Source: Desulfosporosinus acidiphilus SJ4 (lineage in GTDB: Bacteria > Bacillota > Desulfitobacteriia > Desulfitobacteriales > Desulfitobacteriaceae). Taken from it: a stretch of 64,000 bases of DNA. Shown here one piece after another: positions 45,383-54,517 of this stretch. The translations under genes were made by a program, and so were the position numbers. The notes under the pieces were generated by a model that worked only from the letters and a program-made list of their open reading frames with translations, was not told the DNA's origin and did no database searches. How positions within the stretch are numbered: the stretch's first letter is position 1; each line of letters opens with the position of its first letter. The stretch covers positions 3,071,977 through 3,135,976 of the forward strand of contig NC_018068.1 in assembly GCF_000255115.2 (NCBI RefSeq), written 5' to 3'.

Positions 45383-46711
45383 TTACATTAATTGAGATTT
45401 TGCAAAGGAAATGATTCCACTGGATTCACGAGGGCCGACAATTACTTTCCATCCGGTTAATTCCGCTAGTTTTCCTGATACTACTGCGACATAACCCGGA
45501 ATAATAATATTGCGATGCTTTACTTTATCCCCGATACCGCTTGCTTCCATGGCTTGAGCAATTTTGTCAGGCTCAAATTTACCGGCGGCATAGGCAGTTA
45601 GCACCGAAGTTCCGTCAGTATCAATGGGGAGAATATAGCTGGGAATTTTTGTTGCTTCAACTTCTCCTTCTACGCTGTAATAGGTTAAGGAAAAGTTCGT
45701 CGTAACATAAAATGGAGAGTTTTCGTTTACGTCTCCAACTGTATGAAGTTTTGGTTCAACTTGAATCGGTTTTTGCGGATCAGTATAGAGGTTTTGACGC
45801 AACGTCATCAACGGTAAAAGATGAGCTTTAGTACTGGTATTTAAAACGACAGCACTGGCATATTTAGAGACATAAACTGAAGCTTCCATGATTTCATCCA
45901 AAGGTTCGGAATGACTGGAATATGCAATGACCGGATATCCAAACGGGCGGAATTTTTTCTTAATGGCTAAACGACGCAGATGGGTTAAATTAGCTAACGT
46001 TTCCACCGGAGTTCTCGAACCAGGATCTAAAACGAACTCTTTATAGCCCAATGTCTGAGCCTTTTCCACGAGGTCATTTAAAGCATCAAGGCCTTCTGCT
46101 TTTAAAATCACCGGAACTGAATTTTCTTTAGCAATATTAACTATCGCTTCATAATTTTCTGCCGTCGCTTCTCCGATTAAGGGTTTACGGGCCGCTAAGG
46201 GGGCAAGTGCCGCTTTCAAAGCTGCTGGATCGCTGCTGATCAGGAGCAATGATTTATCTGTTCCTGCTGCCACAATCCCGGCTGCTTTTTCGAAACGAGC
46301 GGCATCTCCCGATTCATTGACAACTGCAACGCCGTCGATGGCATAGTGAAGGCCCACACGATCAAACTCTAAGCTGTCAATTTCCTTAACCTTCGCTTCA
46401 ATTTCAGCATCACTCAATTTGTCAGAAACTCGAATCAATAAAGTTGTCGGATGATAGAACGTCTTATCATGACGGAAAAGAACATTTTCGTCGCCAAGAA
46501 CCGAGTCTTTCCCGAATTTAATAGCTTTGATCGGAGGAGCAGAGGCAGAATCCAAGGCCTCTTTGGCAGCTGCCGTGACATAAGGGCAAGTGTCTAAGGC
46601 TGCTTTTCCAGAAGCTAAGGCCATAGCAAAAGCAAGACAAGTTGGTACTCCACACTCTCCGCAGTTTTTCTTAGGTAATTGCTTATAAATTTCTAAACCT
46701 GTTAGTGCCAT
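45383..46711 (-). CDS. acsC: AcsC, corrinoid/Fe-S protein large subunit
   Basis: A 442-aa subunit with the N-terminal [4Fe-4S] motif CGECGVPTCLAFAMALASGKAALDTCPY (residues 17-43). A TIM barrel follows, then a C-terminal cobamide-binding domain (VTNFSLTYYSVEGEVE...VVSGKLAELTGWKVIVGPRESSGI). It carries the cobalt cofactor methylated by AcsE. A strong hairpin sits in the 95-nt gap before it. GAAAGGGG precedes ATG 46711. Confidence 0.95.
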   Translation of the reverse strand: MALTGLEIYKQLPKKNCGECGVPTCLAFAMALASGKAALDTCPYVTAAAKEALDSASAPPIKAIKFGKDSVLGDENVLFRHDKTFYHPTTLLIRVSDKLSDAEIEAKVKEIDSLEFDRVGLHYAIDGVAVVNESGDAARFEKAAGIVAAGTDKSLLLISSDPAALKAALAPLAARKPLIGEATAENYEAIVNIAKENSVPVILKAEGLDALNDLVEKAQTLGYKEFVLDPGSRTPVETLANLTHLRRLAIKKKFRPFGYPVIAYSSHSEPLDEIMEASVYVSKYASAVVLNTSTKAHLLPLMTLRQNLYTDPQKPIQVEPKLHTVGDVNENSPFYVTTNFSLTYYSVEGEVEATKIPSYILPIDTDGTSVLTAYAAGKFEPDKIAQAMEASGIGDKVKHRNIIIPGYVAVVSGKLAELTGWKVIVGPRESSGIISFAKSQLM

Positions 46712-46748
46712 AGTTAAACCCCTTTCTTATTGAGTATCAAGCAAGCAG

Positions 46749-46792
46749 ACTCGAAGGCCCCGGAATTCATAAAACATGACAGGGCCTTGAGT
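46749..46792 (-). other. Intercistronic hairpin between acsB and acsC
   Basis: ACTC-AAGGCCC pairs with GGGCCTTGAGT (one bulged base), closing a 21-nt loop, with possible extension through AAGCAG/CTGCTT. No T-run follows, so it is not a terminator. Such structures can act as RNA-processing or stability barriers between enzyme subunits. Confidence 0.55.
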
Positions 46793-46806
46793 TTTAACAG
46801 CCTGCT

Positions 46807-48987
46807 TTACATTAATGGGTCAAGAGTGAAGCAGGGATGTCCGTTTTCCTCCAGGAATGGGACTATTTCCTCAGCAGTGGTTCCGATGGACTCATCGGCA
46901 ATTTTGTCGATGAAGTCAGCACCCAACCCTTCATCAATGGAACGCTGTACAAAATCCTCACGCAAAAATTCTTTCAATTCCTTGGGCATCCAGATAATAC
47001 GTGCGATACCGCCGTCCGCCGGAATGAATTTTTTACTAAGGATGTAGGAGCGCCCAATTCCCATAAAGCCCGGAGTCTGCATACCACCACCGCAAGTTCC
47101 TGCCAGTGTTGAGAAGGTCATACCGGAGGGAGTCATACCAGAATGTTCACGAGTGGTTATCATGAGACCGTTTGCTTCCGGAACAATCGCCATAATGGCT
47201 TCAAAGCAGCCGCAGGAGGTCATTGGCCGATCCATCAGGGTATAAAGGTTAACTTCTTCCAGAGTATTATTCGAAGCTTTATACAGGTAATCATTGCAGG
47301 ATTGCCACATTCCCCTTAATTCGTCAATGGCCGGTCCTTTGGGAATCGGCTGATTTGGCCCATTGGGGGCAATTTCATGTGATGCTTTTGCATCCAGCCA
47401 GCTCACTGCTCCGCAAAGGCCAACCCGTTCAGGTGTAACAATGCAGACGTGGTTTGGAGCAAAGGACTGACAAAGCAGACAGGAATAAAAATCTTCCACA
47501 GATTCATCCGTCAGGCTCCTCATGCGATCATCACGAGCTCTGTAGCGTTCGCGGGCAAGAACGATGCCTTCATCCACTGCGGCCTGATCGAGCATAATTG
47601 TTACTTCGACCCGGTCAATAATTGCCGGGAATTCCTCTTTCAACTTAGCAATTAAAAGTTCCCCGAAGTGTTTCATTAAGAAGCCCTTGGCCCGGGCATC
47701 TTTAGAAATCCGGACCCAGCACAAATCCCGTTGGGCTACGTGCCAAACACCTTCACCATAGTTGGCGAAATAGTGAATTCGACGTTCAAAGACGCCTTCA
47801 AAATCCGCCTGCATTTTTCGTCCATAAATATCGATTTTAATTCCTAAAGGAAGTTTGGAACCTTCAGGAACAGTATCAATATCAGGGCCAATAACGGTGA
47901 CACGACCGTCTTGGATATTCTCGGGTCCAACCATTTGCACAAGCTCAAAAGCAGTTGTACGGCCGCCGCCAAATTCGACGTAGGTATCTCCTTTGCGAAT
48001 CGTCTCGCCTTCGAAGGCCGGACCGAAGTTAACAGGAATCGGTAATTCGATGTTCGTTAATTTAATTCCTCGGACCTCCAAAGCGAGAGGTACGATTTTT
48101 TCATAATCTGGTTCTGAAATATACCAATCAGGGATCTGCATATCCTCCCCAAGAGTTTGATCCGTCAGAACCGGGAAGCCCATGAAAATGGCGCCCATTT
48201 CTGCAGCTACTTTAACATCATCAAGTTCGCCTAAATGAAGCACGAAGGCCCGAACTCTGCGTCGCTGATAGTCGCGATGGTTTTCTCTTTCCCCGGCAGG
48301 AATTCCACCGAAAGCCAGACCTGCGCGGAAAGCATAGTTTACAGCATGAATAACCTGGGTAAAGTTTCCTAAGGGGAAAGCGATATAATCTTCTCCAATT
48401 TTCACGTTCTCTTCAAGTAATTGTTCAATAACCTCATCGCAGAGGAAGATCATAAACCCTTTACCCATCAAATTATCAACGATTTTCTTAGCAGCCTTAG
48501 AATCCTTGGCCCGTCCAAGGATTACCGCCACACCGGGAATAGTCCAGTCAACCATCTTAATTCCGTGTTTCCGAACAACAGGGTCACCTAGGAATCCTGT
48601 CCACGGTTTTACCTTTGGTTCATCTCCTCTGAGATAATGAATCGTCTCAATGACTTCGGCAGCATAAAGAACCGATTCACCCCAGAGTCTGGCGTTATCG
48701 AAGGTAAGTTCAGTGCGAACTTGATTGCGCACTCTGTTCAAAATAGGAACTAATTCACCCAGCGTGGTTACCTTTTCGCCGGAAAGACATGTGATAACCG
48801 GGAGATGATAAGCAGTGTCAGGATAAGCAATCGCCTGAGCTGCCCCATAATCTTTAATCGCGCGGTTAAGGAGAATTTCAGCGTAAGTCATGGCAATTAC
48901 AGTTCCGTCATAAGCTTTGCGCAGCAATTTTTTGGGTTGATTATTAGGGTCCTTTATAGCTTCTGCGTAGATTTGTTCCATTGACAT
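46807..48987 (-). CDS. acsB: AcsB, acetyl-CoA synthase subunit
   Basis: The 726-aa alpha subunit of CODH/ACS, which joins methyl, CO and CoA to form acetyl-CoA. The A-cluster cysteines are seen in CLLCQSFAPNHVC and in LCGAVSWLDAK, together with MTSCGCFEAI further on. Length agrees with Moorella AcsB (729). I chose ATG 48987 with AAAGGAGG 8 nt upstream, giving MSMEQIYAEA; the longer frame starts eight codons earlier without a Shine-Dalgarno. It follows acsA by 17 nt. Confidence 0.96.
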   Translation of the reverse strand: MSMEQIYAEAIKDPNNQPKKLLRKAYDGTVIAMTYAEILLNRAIKDYGAAQAIAYPDTAYHLPVITCLSGEKVTTLGELVPILNRVRNQVRTELTFDNARLWGESVLYAAEVIETIHYLRGDEPKVKPWTGFLGDPVVRKHGIKMVDWTIPGVAVILGRAKDSKAAKKIVDNLMGKGFMIFLCDEVIEQLLEENVKIGEDYIAFPLGNFTQVIHAVNYAFRAGLAFGGIPAGERENHRDYQRRRVRAFVLHLGELDDVKVAAEMGAIFMGFPVLTDQTLGEDMQIPDWYISEPDYEKIVPLALEVRGIKLTNIELPIPVNFGPAFEGETIRKGDTYVEFGGGRTTAFELVQMVGPENIQDGRVTVIGPDIDTVPEGSKLPLGIKIDIYGRKMQADFEGVFERRIHYFANYGEGVWHVAQRDLCWVRISKDARAKGFLMKHFGELLIAKLKEEFPAIIDRVEVTIMLDQAAVDEGIVLARERYRARDDRMRSLTDESVEDFYSCLLCQSFAPNHVCIVTPERVGLCGAVSWLDAKASHEIAPNGPNQPIPKGPAIDELRGMWQSCNDYLYKASNNTLEEVNLYTLMDRPMTSCGCFEAIMAIVPEANGLMITTREHSGMTPSGMTFSTLAGTCGGGMQTPGFMGIGRSYILSKKFIPADGGIARIIWMPKELKEFLREDFVQRSIDEGLGADFIDKIADESIGTTAEEIVPFLEENGHPCFTLDPLM

Positions 48988-49004
48988 CAGACATTCCTCC
49001 TTTC

Positions 49005-51023
49005 TTACCAACCTTGGGCTATAGGTGTTTCATTTTTTTCGGCCGTTTTCTTATGGATATTAAGTTTCCAGGTACGATACTCCAAAGCATCTAATAGTTT
49101 TTGGGCACCAATAAGCGGATCGACTTCAAAGATGAAGTTTCCACCAAAAACGTCATGAGCGATTTGCGTTGTGACACCATAAATCAAATCACTGCCTTCA
49201 ACCGGCGGCAACGAGCCTACATGAGTCGGCAGACCTAAGCTCACACACCAAGTACCGATAGCAACCGCTTTTTCATGCATAGCCTCAGGAGCTGAAGCTA
49301 CAAACGGAACTTTCGGGATATCGACTCCAAGTTCATTAGCCATAGCCACTGCTAAATCAGCACCTCTGCTGTTATCAACGCAGGAACCGACATGGAAGAC
49401 TAAGGGCAAACCAGTTGACAATTGTGGATTAGCATCTTCAAGGGTTTTAAGGAATGACTTAAGCCCTTCCCCGGCATATGCCTCAACAGCTAAAGGCGAC
49501 ATGAGACCGAATTTGGCGTAAGCACCTGCCGAGCAACCGGTTGCTATGACAAATACATCGTTTTTAACAAGTTCTTTTAAGACTGTAACATGGCCTTCAT
49601 CTTGAGTCCTCTTTAAATTGTTGCAGCCTGCCATTAAGGCAACTCCCTTAAGCTGACCGCTTAAGATGGCATCTGTTAACACGGAAATCGGCCGTTCCGG
49701 ACAAATTTTAGCGAAGATATCTGTAAGAGCCTCCATACTGAAGCCGGCTACAAGTTTATGACGTTCCGAGGGAATCGAAATCTTATTAGGATCTCGTTGT
49801 TTATAAGCTTCAATTGCAATGCTTATAAGTTTCTGAGCATCTTCCATGGCCGTTTCAGGTTTAAAGGCAACATGCTGGGCACCGGGAGTTTTCATGATGC
49901 CTTCTGTGGTAACAATTTTAGTGTGGAAGCATTCTGCGGCAGTTTGAACAGAAGGATAGATACATTGAATATCCACGATCATAGCATCCAAAGCCCCAGT
50001 CATAATTGCCATTTCTTGCGAAGCTGAAGACGTTGCTAAATAAACTCCTTCCCTCATGAGCAGTTCATTACCGGTACAACAAATACCTACAACGTTAACC
50101 CCTTCTGCCCCAACCTTTTGAGCTTCCGCTTTCATTTTCCTGGCAGCGGCAACGACCATTTCGCTGAGGACAGGATTGTGACCATGAACAGCTATATTTA
50201 CCATTTTGGGATCAATAACTCCCAGATTAGCTTCGGAAACAATGGGTTCAGGGACTCCAAACAACACATCGCTGAGAGTTGTTCCCACATATTCCCCAGC
50301 TAAATCCGCAAGAGCAGTTTTAATCCCACCGAAAATAATATTGACGGGGTCATTATCAACTCCCATAGCAGTTTGAGCTAATAATTCAGTAACTGTGCCG
50401 TCAATTGCTTTGGGCATAACATTAGTGTGTTGAAATTTATTACGACGCCCTTGGGTCATGAAAGAATCCAAAAATGCCAACGGACGGTCTTGATAGCGTC
50501 CAAAATCAGCATATCCCAGCTCAACTACATCTTTGAGAATTTCCTTATCCTCGCGGTCAAGAGTTGATATCCCTAATTTTTGAGCTAAATTATGAAGTTT
50601 ATCTGCTGATTTTATTTCATAATCCGGGGCGTGACCTTCGACTAAAGCATGAGCGGTATGAAGAACGTGACGTGCGTGCTCCGAATGGGATGCTGCTCCT
50701 CCGGCGATTAAACGTACAAGATTACGAGAAACAATGGTGTAAGCTGATGCTCCACAAATTCCACGACTGCCAGGACCATCTTCCTTTTTGACTCGACATG
50801 GACCGGCGATGCAAATCCTGCAGCACACACCTTTATAGCCAAAAGTACACTGCGGTTGTTGAGCTACTACGCGATCAAAAACCGTTTCGATATTTCTGCC
50901 TTCTAGCATTTTTAACATTTGGAGAGTACCTGGATCCGTTGTACGAACAGGATTCTTCGGATCAACAACACGCGGTGCATCCGATGGCCGGGCAGTATGG
51001 GTTAAATCCCGATATCTAGGCAT
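49005..51023 (-). CDS. acsA: AcsA, anaerobic carbon-monoxide dehydrogenase catalytic subunit
   Basis: A 672-aa Ni-Fe CODH. N-terminal clusters B and D are held by CCRICIAGPCRVKK and the CGAS motif; C-cluster ligands include the His near HGHNPVLSEM and Cys in GICCTGNELL, IQCIYPS, AGCNNL, ATGCSAGA and VGSCVDNSR. It interconverts CO and CO2 using ferredoxin and delivers CO to AcsB through the tunnel. Closest layout is Moorella AcsA. A CooC gene lies upstream. Confidence 0.96.
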   Translation of the reverse strand: MPRYRDLTHTARPSDAPRVVDPKNPVRTTDPGTLQMLKMLEGRNIETVFDRVVAQQPQCTFGYKGVCCRICIAGPCRVKKEDGPGSRGICGASAYTIVSRNLVRLIAGGAASHSEHARHVLHTAHALVEGHAPDYEIKSADKLHNLAQKLGISTLDREDKEILKDVVELGYADFGRYQDRPLAFLDSFMTQGRRNKFQHTNVMPKAIDGTVTELLAQTAMGVDNDPVNIIFGGIKTALADLAGEYVGTTLSDVLFGVPEPIVSEANLGVIDPKMVNIAVHGHNPVLSEMVVAAARKMKAEAQKVGAEGVNVVGICCTGNELLMREGVYLATSSASQEMAIMTGALDAMIVDIQCIYPSVQTAAECFHTKIVTTEGIMKTPGAQHVAFKPETAMEDAQKLISIAIEAYKQRDPNKISIPSERHKLVAGFSMEALTDIFAKICPERPISVLTDAILSGQLKGVALMAGCNNLKRTQDEGHVTVLKELVKNDVFVIATGCSAGAYAKFGLMSPLAVEAYAGEGLKSFLKTLEDANPQLSTGLPLVFHVGSCVDNSRGADLAVAMANELGVDIPKVPFVASAPEAMHEKAVAIGTWCVSLGLPTHVGSLPPVEGSDLIYGVTTQIAHDVFGGNFIFEVDPLIGAQKLLDALEYRTWKLNIHKKTAEKNETPIAQGW

Positions 51024-51087
51024 GTTACAACCTCCTCTTTAATAAGTTCCCCTTCTCATACTCTTATTGCTGCTAAAGAAACTCCTG

Positions 51088-51852
51088 TCATCTCCCTTCT
51101 TCGGCAATTTTTTCATAGATTTTATTGAGCTGAACTCCCAGAGACCCTTCAGGCAATTGAAAACCGCCTGTATTGATGGACATTTCCAACAGTTCGTCGC
51201 TGTAAGGGATGATGCCAATAAGCTGCTCTTCAGAAAAGCGGTCTCCAAGAAAATTTTCATCATTCAAATTGCGAATTTTATTGCCTATAACGACGACACG
51301 GGGAATACCAAGCTCATTAGCAAGTTGTTGAATCACATGGACAGTTTGTACGCTTACCTTAGACGGTTCTGTAATAATTGCCAGAACATCAACGCCTAAC
51401 GCTGTGCCACGTGTCAACTGTTCTATACCCGCGCCCATATCCAGAATCACAGTATCTTTTTCTCCAAGAATCAGCGAGTTAACTAAAGCTTGCAAGAAGC
51501 TGTTTTCCTTACAATAACAAGAAGTTCCTCCGCCTTTGATATTCCCCATCCTGAAAAAGCGAAGCTGCCCAAGAGATACACTGTAATCATTTAAGATATC
51601 ATCGACATTAGGATTAAGAGGATAAAATGCTCCGCTCCCTCCCATCCGTTCTTCAATTAGTTCCTTCATATCAACAATAGCTTTCAAATTTGTCAGTACC
51701 TCATCCGGAATTCCCAATATTGTCCCCAAACTTGCATCGGGGTCCGCATCAACTGCTAAGACTGTAATTCCTCTGTTTACTAACCAACGGGCAAAATTTG
51801 CAGTAAAGGTGGTTTTTCCGACACCACCTTTACCGGAGATCGCGATTTTCAT
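51088..51852 (-). CDS. cooC: CooC nickel-insertion ATPase of CODH
   Basis: A 254-aa MinD-like ATPase. Deviant Walker A ISGKGGVGKTTFTANFAR, VDADPDASLGTILG, and a CxC pair in GGTSCYCKENSFL. CooC inserts nickel into the C-cluster; it is placed directly before acsA, its likely target. ATG 51852 has GGAGAGGTG upstream; the in-frame GTG 51861 overlaps the site. Leading gene of the acs operon. Confidence 0.93.
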   Translation of the reverse strand: MKIAISGKGGVGKTTFTANFARWLVNRGITVLAVDADPDASLGTILGIPDEVLTNLKAIVDMKELIEERMGGSGAFYPLNPNVDDILNDYSVSLGQLRFFRMGNIKGGGTSCYCKENSFLQALVNSLILGEKDTVILDMGAGIEQLTRGTALGVDVLAIITEPSKVSVQTVHVIQQLANELGIPRVVVIGNKIRNLNDENFLGDRFSEEQLIGIIPYSDELLEMSINTGGFQLPEGSLGVQLNKIYEKIAEEGR

Positions 51853-52018
51853 GAGGATCACCTCTCCTTTTAGCTACAGTTAAGCTACCATTACCTGGAA
51901 CAAGTCTTGGTTATACAAATATATATTCTTTTTTTCTTTCCCGAATCCTTCAAACATTCTTAATTTATTTTAATATTTTTATTTTTTTACATAAGGTAAA
52001 TAAATCCATATTCATTTT

Positions 52019-52047
52019 ATATTATGATTGTATTTTATATTCAGTAA
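52019..52047 (-). promoter_or_regulatory. Candidate promoter of the acs operon
   Basis: Minus strand TTACTG (52047-52042), 17 nt, TAATAT (52024-52019). Other AT-rich -10 options exist nearby. It would give a leader of about 160 nt. Confidence 0.4.
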
Positions 52048-52064
52048 TTACTTAATATTCTGAT

Positions 52065-52083
52065 ATTAGTATGTGGTACTAAT
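52065..52083. promoter_or_regulatory. 19-bp palindrome upstream of the acs promoter
   Basis: ATTAGTA-TGTGG-TACTAAT has perfect 7-bp arms. Its centre (52074) is about 62 nt above the predicted start, the position of class I activation by Crp/Fnr proteins. The half-site differs from those at 3.1 and 6.0 kb, so a different family member or another regulator type is possible. Confidence 0.4.
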
Positions 52084-52287
52084 TCTTATTTTCCCTTTTA
52101 ATTTTTTTTAACCTGTTAAATTCATATGTATTCTCGTAAAAAATCATGATTCTTAATTACATGAGGACGGTAACTTTTAGTCAATCTAAGATATTTACTA
52201 CGTGACTCTTAGTGTTGAGGCGCAACTAAAAACAAATCATAAGATTATACCTCAGGCTTTAGAGGAAACTTCAATTTTTGCACACCT

Positions 52288-53145
52288 CTAGAGTAGAGGC
52301 CAAGGATGAAATACCAATCCAAATGCACCCGTTCCCACATGAGTCGCTATTACAGCCCCTGCTTCAAATAAGCATATCTCATGTTCTGGAAAGCGACGTT
52401 TAAGTTCCGACATGAGTTCTTCCCCTTCTTCAGGAACGTTTACATGCATGACACAAATACGGAATCTTTTTCCACTTGACAACGCTCTCACTAACTCTTC
52501 AAGTACACGCTGCCATGCTCTTGATCGAGAACGAACTTTATCAAAAACATCGATTTGACCTTGTTGGTTAAAATATAAGATCGGTTTTATCTGAAGTAAA
52601 GTTCCCAGCAAAGCAGCCGCACCGCCTATTCGACCGCCTCGTCGCAAATTTTCCAGAGTATTGACGATAAAATAAAGTTCCGTCTCTTTTTTTAACATCT
52701 GAAGTTTTGGTAATATTTCCGATGAGTCTAACCCTTGCTCTGCCCATTCTGCGGCTGCCCATGCTAAGGCCCCGAGTCCTAGAGCTGATGATCCCGAATC
52801 AAAAACATGGATTTTCTTATTAGAGGCCAAATCAATTGCCATTTGAGCTGAGCGTATAGTACCACTGATAGCACTGGAAAGATGAAGACTAATGATTTCT
52901 TCAATACCTTGTGCAAACAAGGATTCGTAGGCATCAAGAAAAGCTCCCACTGGTGGTTGGGAAGTCGTTGATAAACTATTAATATGATTAAGCTTTTCGA
53001 AATATTGCTTATTCGATAATTCAGTTTCTGGAAATGTCTCTGCACCAATCGTGACTGCAAGGGGAACGACAATAACTTGGAATTGTTGTAAAATATCTTT
53101 CGTTAAATATCCTGTAGAATCCATAACGATTCCGATTTTTCTCAA
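52288..53145 (-). CDS. DegV-family fatty-acid-binding protein
   Basis: A 285-aa protein that binds a fatty acid for the FakA kinase system. KIGIVMDSTGYLTKD at the start, TSQPPVGAFLDAYESL (the conserved T-S-x-P segment) and SSAISGTIRSAQMA with the phosphate-contacting residues are visible, followed by VFDSGSSALGLG and RRGGRIGGAAALLGTLLQIKPIL. The start is TTG 53145 with GAGGAGA 9 nt upstream; the ATG 42 nt earlier has none. No fakA is adjacent. Confidence 0.92.
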   Translation of the reverse strand: MRKIGIVMDSTGYLTKDILQQFQVIVVPLAVTIGAETFPETELSNKQYFEKLNHINSLSTTSQPPVGAFLDAYESLFAQGIEEIISLHLSSAISGTIRSAQMAIDLASNKKIHVFDSGSSALGLGALAWAAAEWAEQGLDSSEILPKLQMLKKETELYFIVNTLENLRRGGRIGGAAALLGTLLQIKPILYFNQQGQIDVFDKVRSRSRAWQRVLEELVRALSSGKRFRICVMHVNVPEEGEELMSELKRRFPEHEICLFEAGAVIATHVGTGAFGLVFHPWPLL

Positions 53146-53199
53146 AATTCTTCTCTCCTCAAAATTTATGCCAAGAATATAATTCATTAAGGAATAAGG

Positions 53200-53228
53200 T
53201 TGACAGGATTAAAGTGGTTTGTTATTAT
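53200..53228 (+). promoter_or_regulatory. Promoter of tRNA-Pro
   Basis: Perfect TTGACA (53200-53205), 17 nt, TATTAT (53223-53228); transcription near 53235, 18 nt upstream of the mature tRNA. Confidence 0.8.
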
Positions 53229-53252
53229 AATACTCGTTGTAACAAACGATTG

Positions 53253-53329
53253 CGGGGCGTAGCGCAGTTTGGTAGCGCGCTTGGTTCGGGACCAAGAGGC
53301 CGTGGGTTCGAATCCCGTCGCCCCGACCA
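53253..53329 (+). tRNA. tRNA-Pro (anticodon CGG)
   Basis: A 77-nt cloverleaf: acceptor CGGGGCG/CGCCCCG, anticodon stem CTTGG/CCAAG around TTCGGGA giving CGG, T-arm GTGGGTTCGAATCCCGT, and encoded CCA. Confidence 0.97.
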
Positions 53330-53342
53330 CTTAGCTTTGATG

Positions 53343-53369
53343 AAAGAGTTCTGATGAGAGGAACTCTTT
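53343..53369 (+). terminator. Terminator of tRNA-Pro
   Basis: AAAGAGTTC/GAACTCTTT with a 9-nt loop, then a T-rich tract. Confidence 0.88.
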
Positions 53370-53371
53370 TT

Positions 53372-53658
53372 TATTTTACACTTTATACGTTATTTTCCTT
53401 ATGAGCTTCTACCCTACCCACTTGTTCATGGTGTAATTTTATTCCATCTGTACAATCATGTAAAGCATTTAATTATGATTACAACCGTTTAGTTAATTTT
53501 CGACGTTAATCTCGTCTAATAGAATTGATTATAATTTTTATAAAAATATAACGAGTGATATAATTAGTTAATTGCACTTGTCTGTCTATCGCTAATTGTA
53601 CTTATGCCGCTCAGGGTACGAAGGCCTGAGCGTAAAACCAACTGAATAGGAGCCTAAA
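53372..53658. other. Gap before the acetyltransferase gene
   Basis: AT-rich, no gene. A hairpin CGCTCAGG/CCTGAGCG (53608-53632) lies 26 nt before the start codon and leaves the AGGAG free. The promoter is not clear. Confidence 0.45.
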
Positions 53659-54228
53659 ATGCTAGAAGGTAAGAAAATAAAAATCCGGCCCATCGAAGAA
53701 GAAGATATTGATACTCTCTATCAATGGTCAAATGATGAAGAAATCAACTATTGGTCCAGCGGTGCCTGGCCGTTGAATACTCTTTATACCAGAGACCAAA
53801 TCATTGATAAATACCTCGAAAATCCCTCGGACACTTATCGCTACGCAATGTTAAATGAAAATGATTTATTAATTGGTACCATTGGTTTTAAAGAAGTCAA
53901 TATTCCATGTCGTTCGGTAACCCTTTTCATTGTCATAGGGGAAAAATCCTATTGGGGACTGGGCTACGGTACAGATGCTCTTATAACCTTTGTGCGTTTT
54001 CTGTTTACTCAGTGGAACTTCCATAGAGTTTCCCTTGATACTTGGGATGAAAACCTTCGCGCCATCCGAACTTACGAAAAAGTCGGCTTTAAAATCGAAG
54101 GCCGGCAGCGAGAAGCGCGCTTTATCCTGGGAAATTATCATGATGCTGTTCTGATGGGGGTATTGCGCGATGAATTCTTGGCCCTTCATGGAAAATTACA
54201 GGTTGCTAAATCTGGCCGCCTAGAGTAA
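53659..54228 (+). CDS. GNAT-family N-acetyltransferase (RimJ/RimL-like)
   Basis: A 189-aa acetyltransferase. IKIRPIEEEDIDTLYQWSNDEEINYW opens the fold. The acetyl-CoA loop is VIGEKSYWGLGYGTDALITFVRFLF (near residues 95-120), with the RVSLDTWDENLRAIRTYEKVGFKIEG motif following. Members acetylate ribosomal protein N-termini or small amines; the substrate is unknown. AGGAG precedes ATG 53659. It sits between tRNA-Pro and the FMN riboswitch, apparently unrelated to riboflavin synthesis. Confidence 0.87.
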   Translation: MLEGKKIKIRPIEEEDIDTLYQWSNDEEINYWSSGAWPLNTLYTRDQIIDKYLENPSDTYRYAMLNENDLLIGTIGFKEVNIPCRSVTLFIVIGEKSYWGLGYGTDALITFVRFLFTQWNFHRVSLDTWDENLRAIRTYEKVGFKIEGRQREARFILGNYHDAVLMGVLRDEFLALHGKLQVAKSGRLE

Positions 54229-54251
54229 ACTATAAATAATTTAATCATGAA

Positions 54252-54363
54252 ATATCCTCTGGGGTTGGGTGAAATTCCCTACCGGCGGTAAAGCCCGCGA
54301 GCCTTTTGGCAGACTCGGTTAAATTCCGAGGCCGACAGTAAAGTCTGGATGAGAAGAGGAATA
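54252..54363 (+). promoter_or_regulatory. FMN riboswitch (RFN element)
   Basis: All the conserved blocks are present: GGGTGAAATTCCCTACCGGCGGTAAAGCCCGCGAGCC is the core (quoted in part: GGGTGAAATTCCC, ACCGGCGGT, AGCCCGCGAGCC), then GACTCGGTTAAATTCCGAGGCCGACAGTA in outline and GTCTGGATG, with P1 TCCTCT/AGAGGA. It controls the rib operon: FMN binding lets the terminator at 54413 form. Confidence 0.97.
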
Positions 54364-54412
54364 GGTCGTTAAAAAGTGTTTTTTGCGCGCTTTTTTATTA
54401 TGACTTTAACCC

Positions 54413-54442
54413 AACACTCGAGGATAAACGAGTGTTTTTTTT
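54413..54442 (+). terminator. Regulated terminator of the FMN riboswitch
   Basis: AACACTCG/CGAGTGTT with an 8-nt loop followed by TTTTTT, between the RFN aptamer and ribD. It is the expression platform. A weaker G-U-containing hairpin lies at about 54371-54396. Confidence 0.88.
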
Positions 54443-54517
54443 ATTTTCCTAAATTTAAAAGTTTTTCGATTTTCTTTTGGGGAAAACTAAACTATCAAAT
54501 ATTAAGAAAGGATTCTT

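Larger units (their letters stand above)
51853..52287. other. AT-rich gap upstream of the acs operon
   Basis: No gene is supported. It carries the acs promoter and palindrome described separately. The segment 52150-52287 shows a small CCTCT/AGAGG hairpin next to the degV stop (about 52285-52300) and nothing else I can name. Confidence 0.55.
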
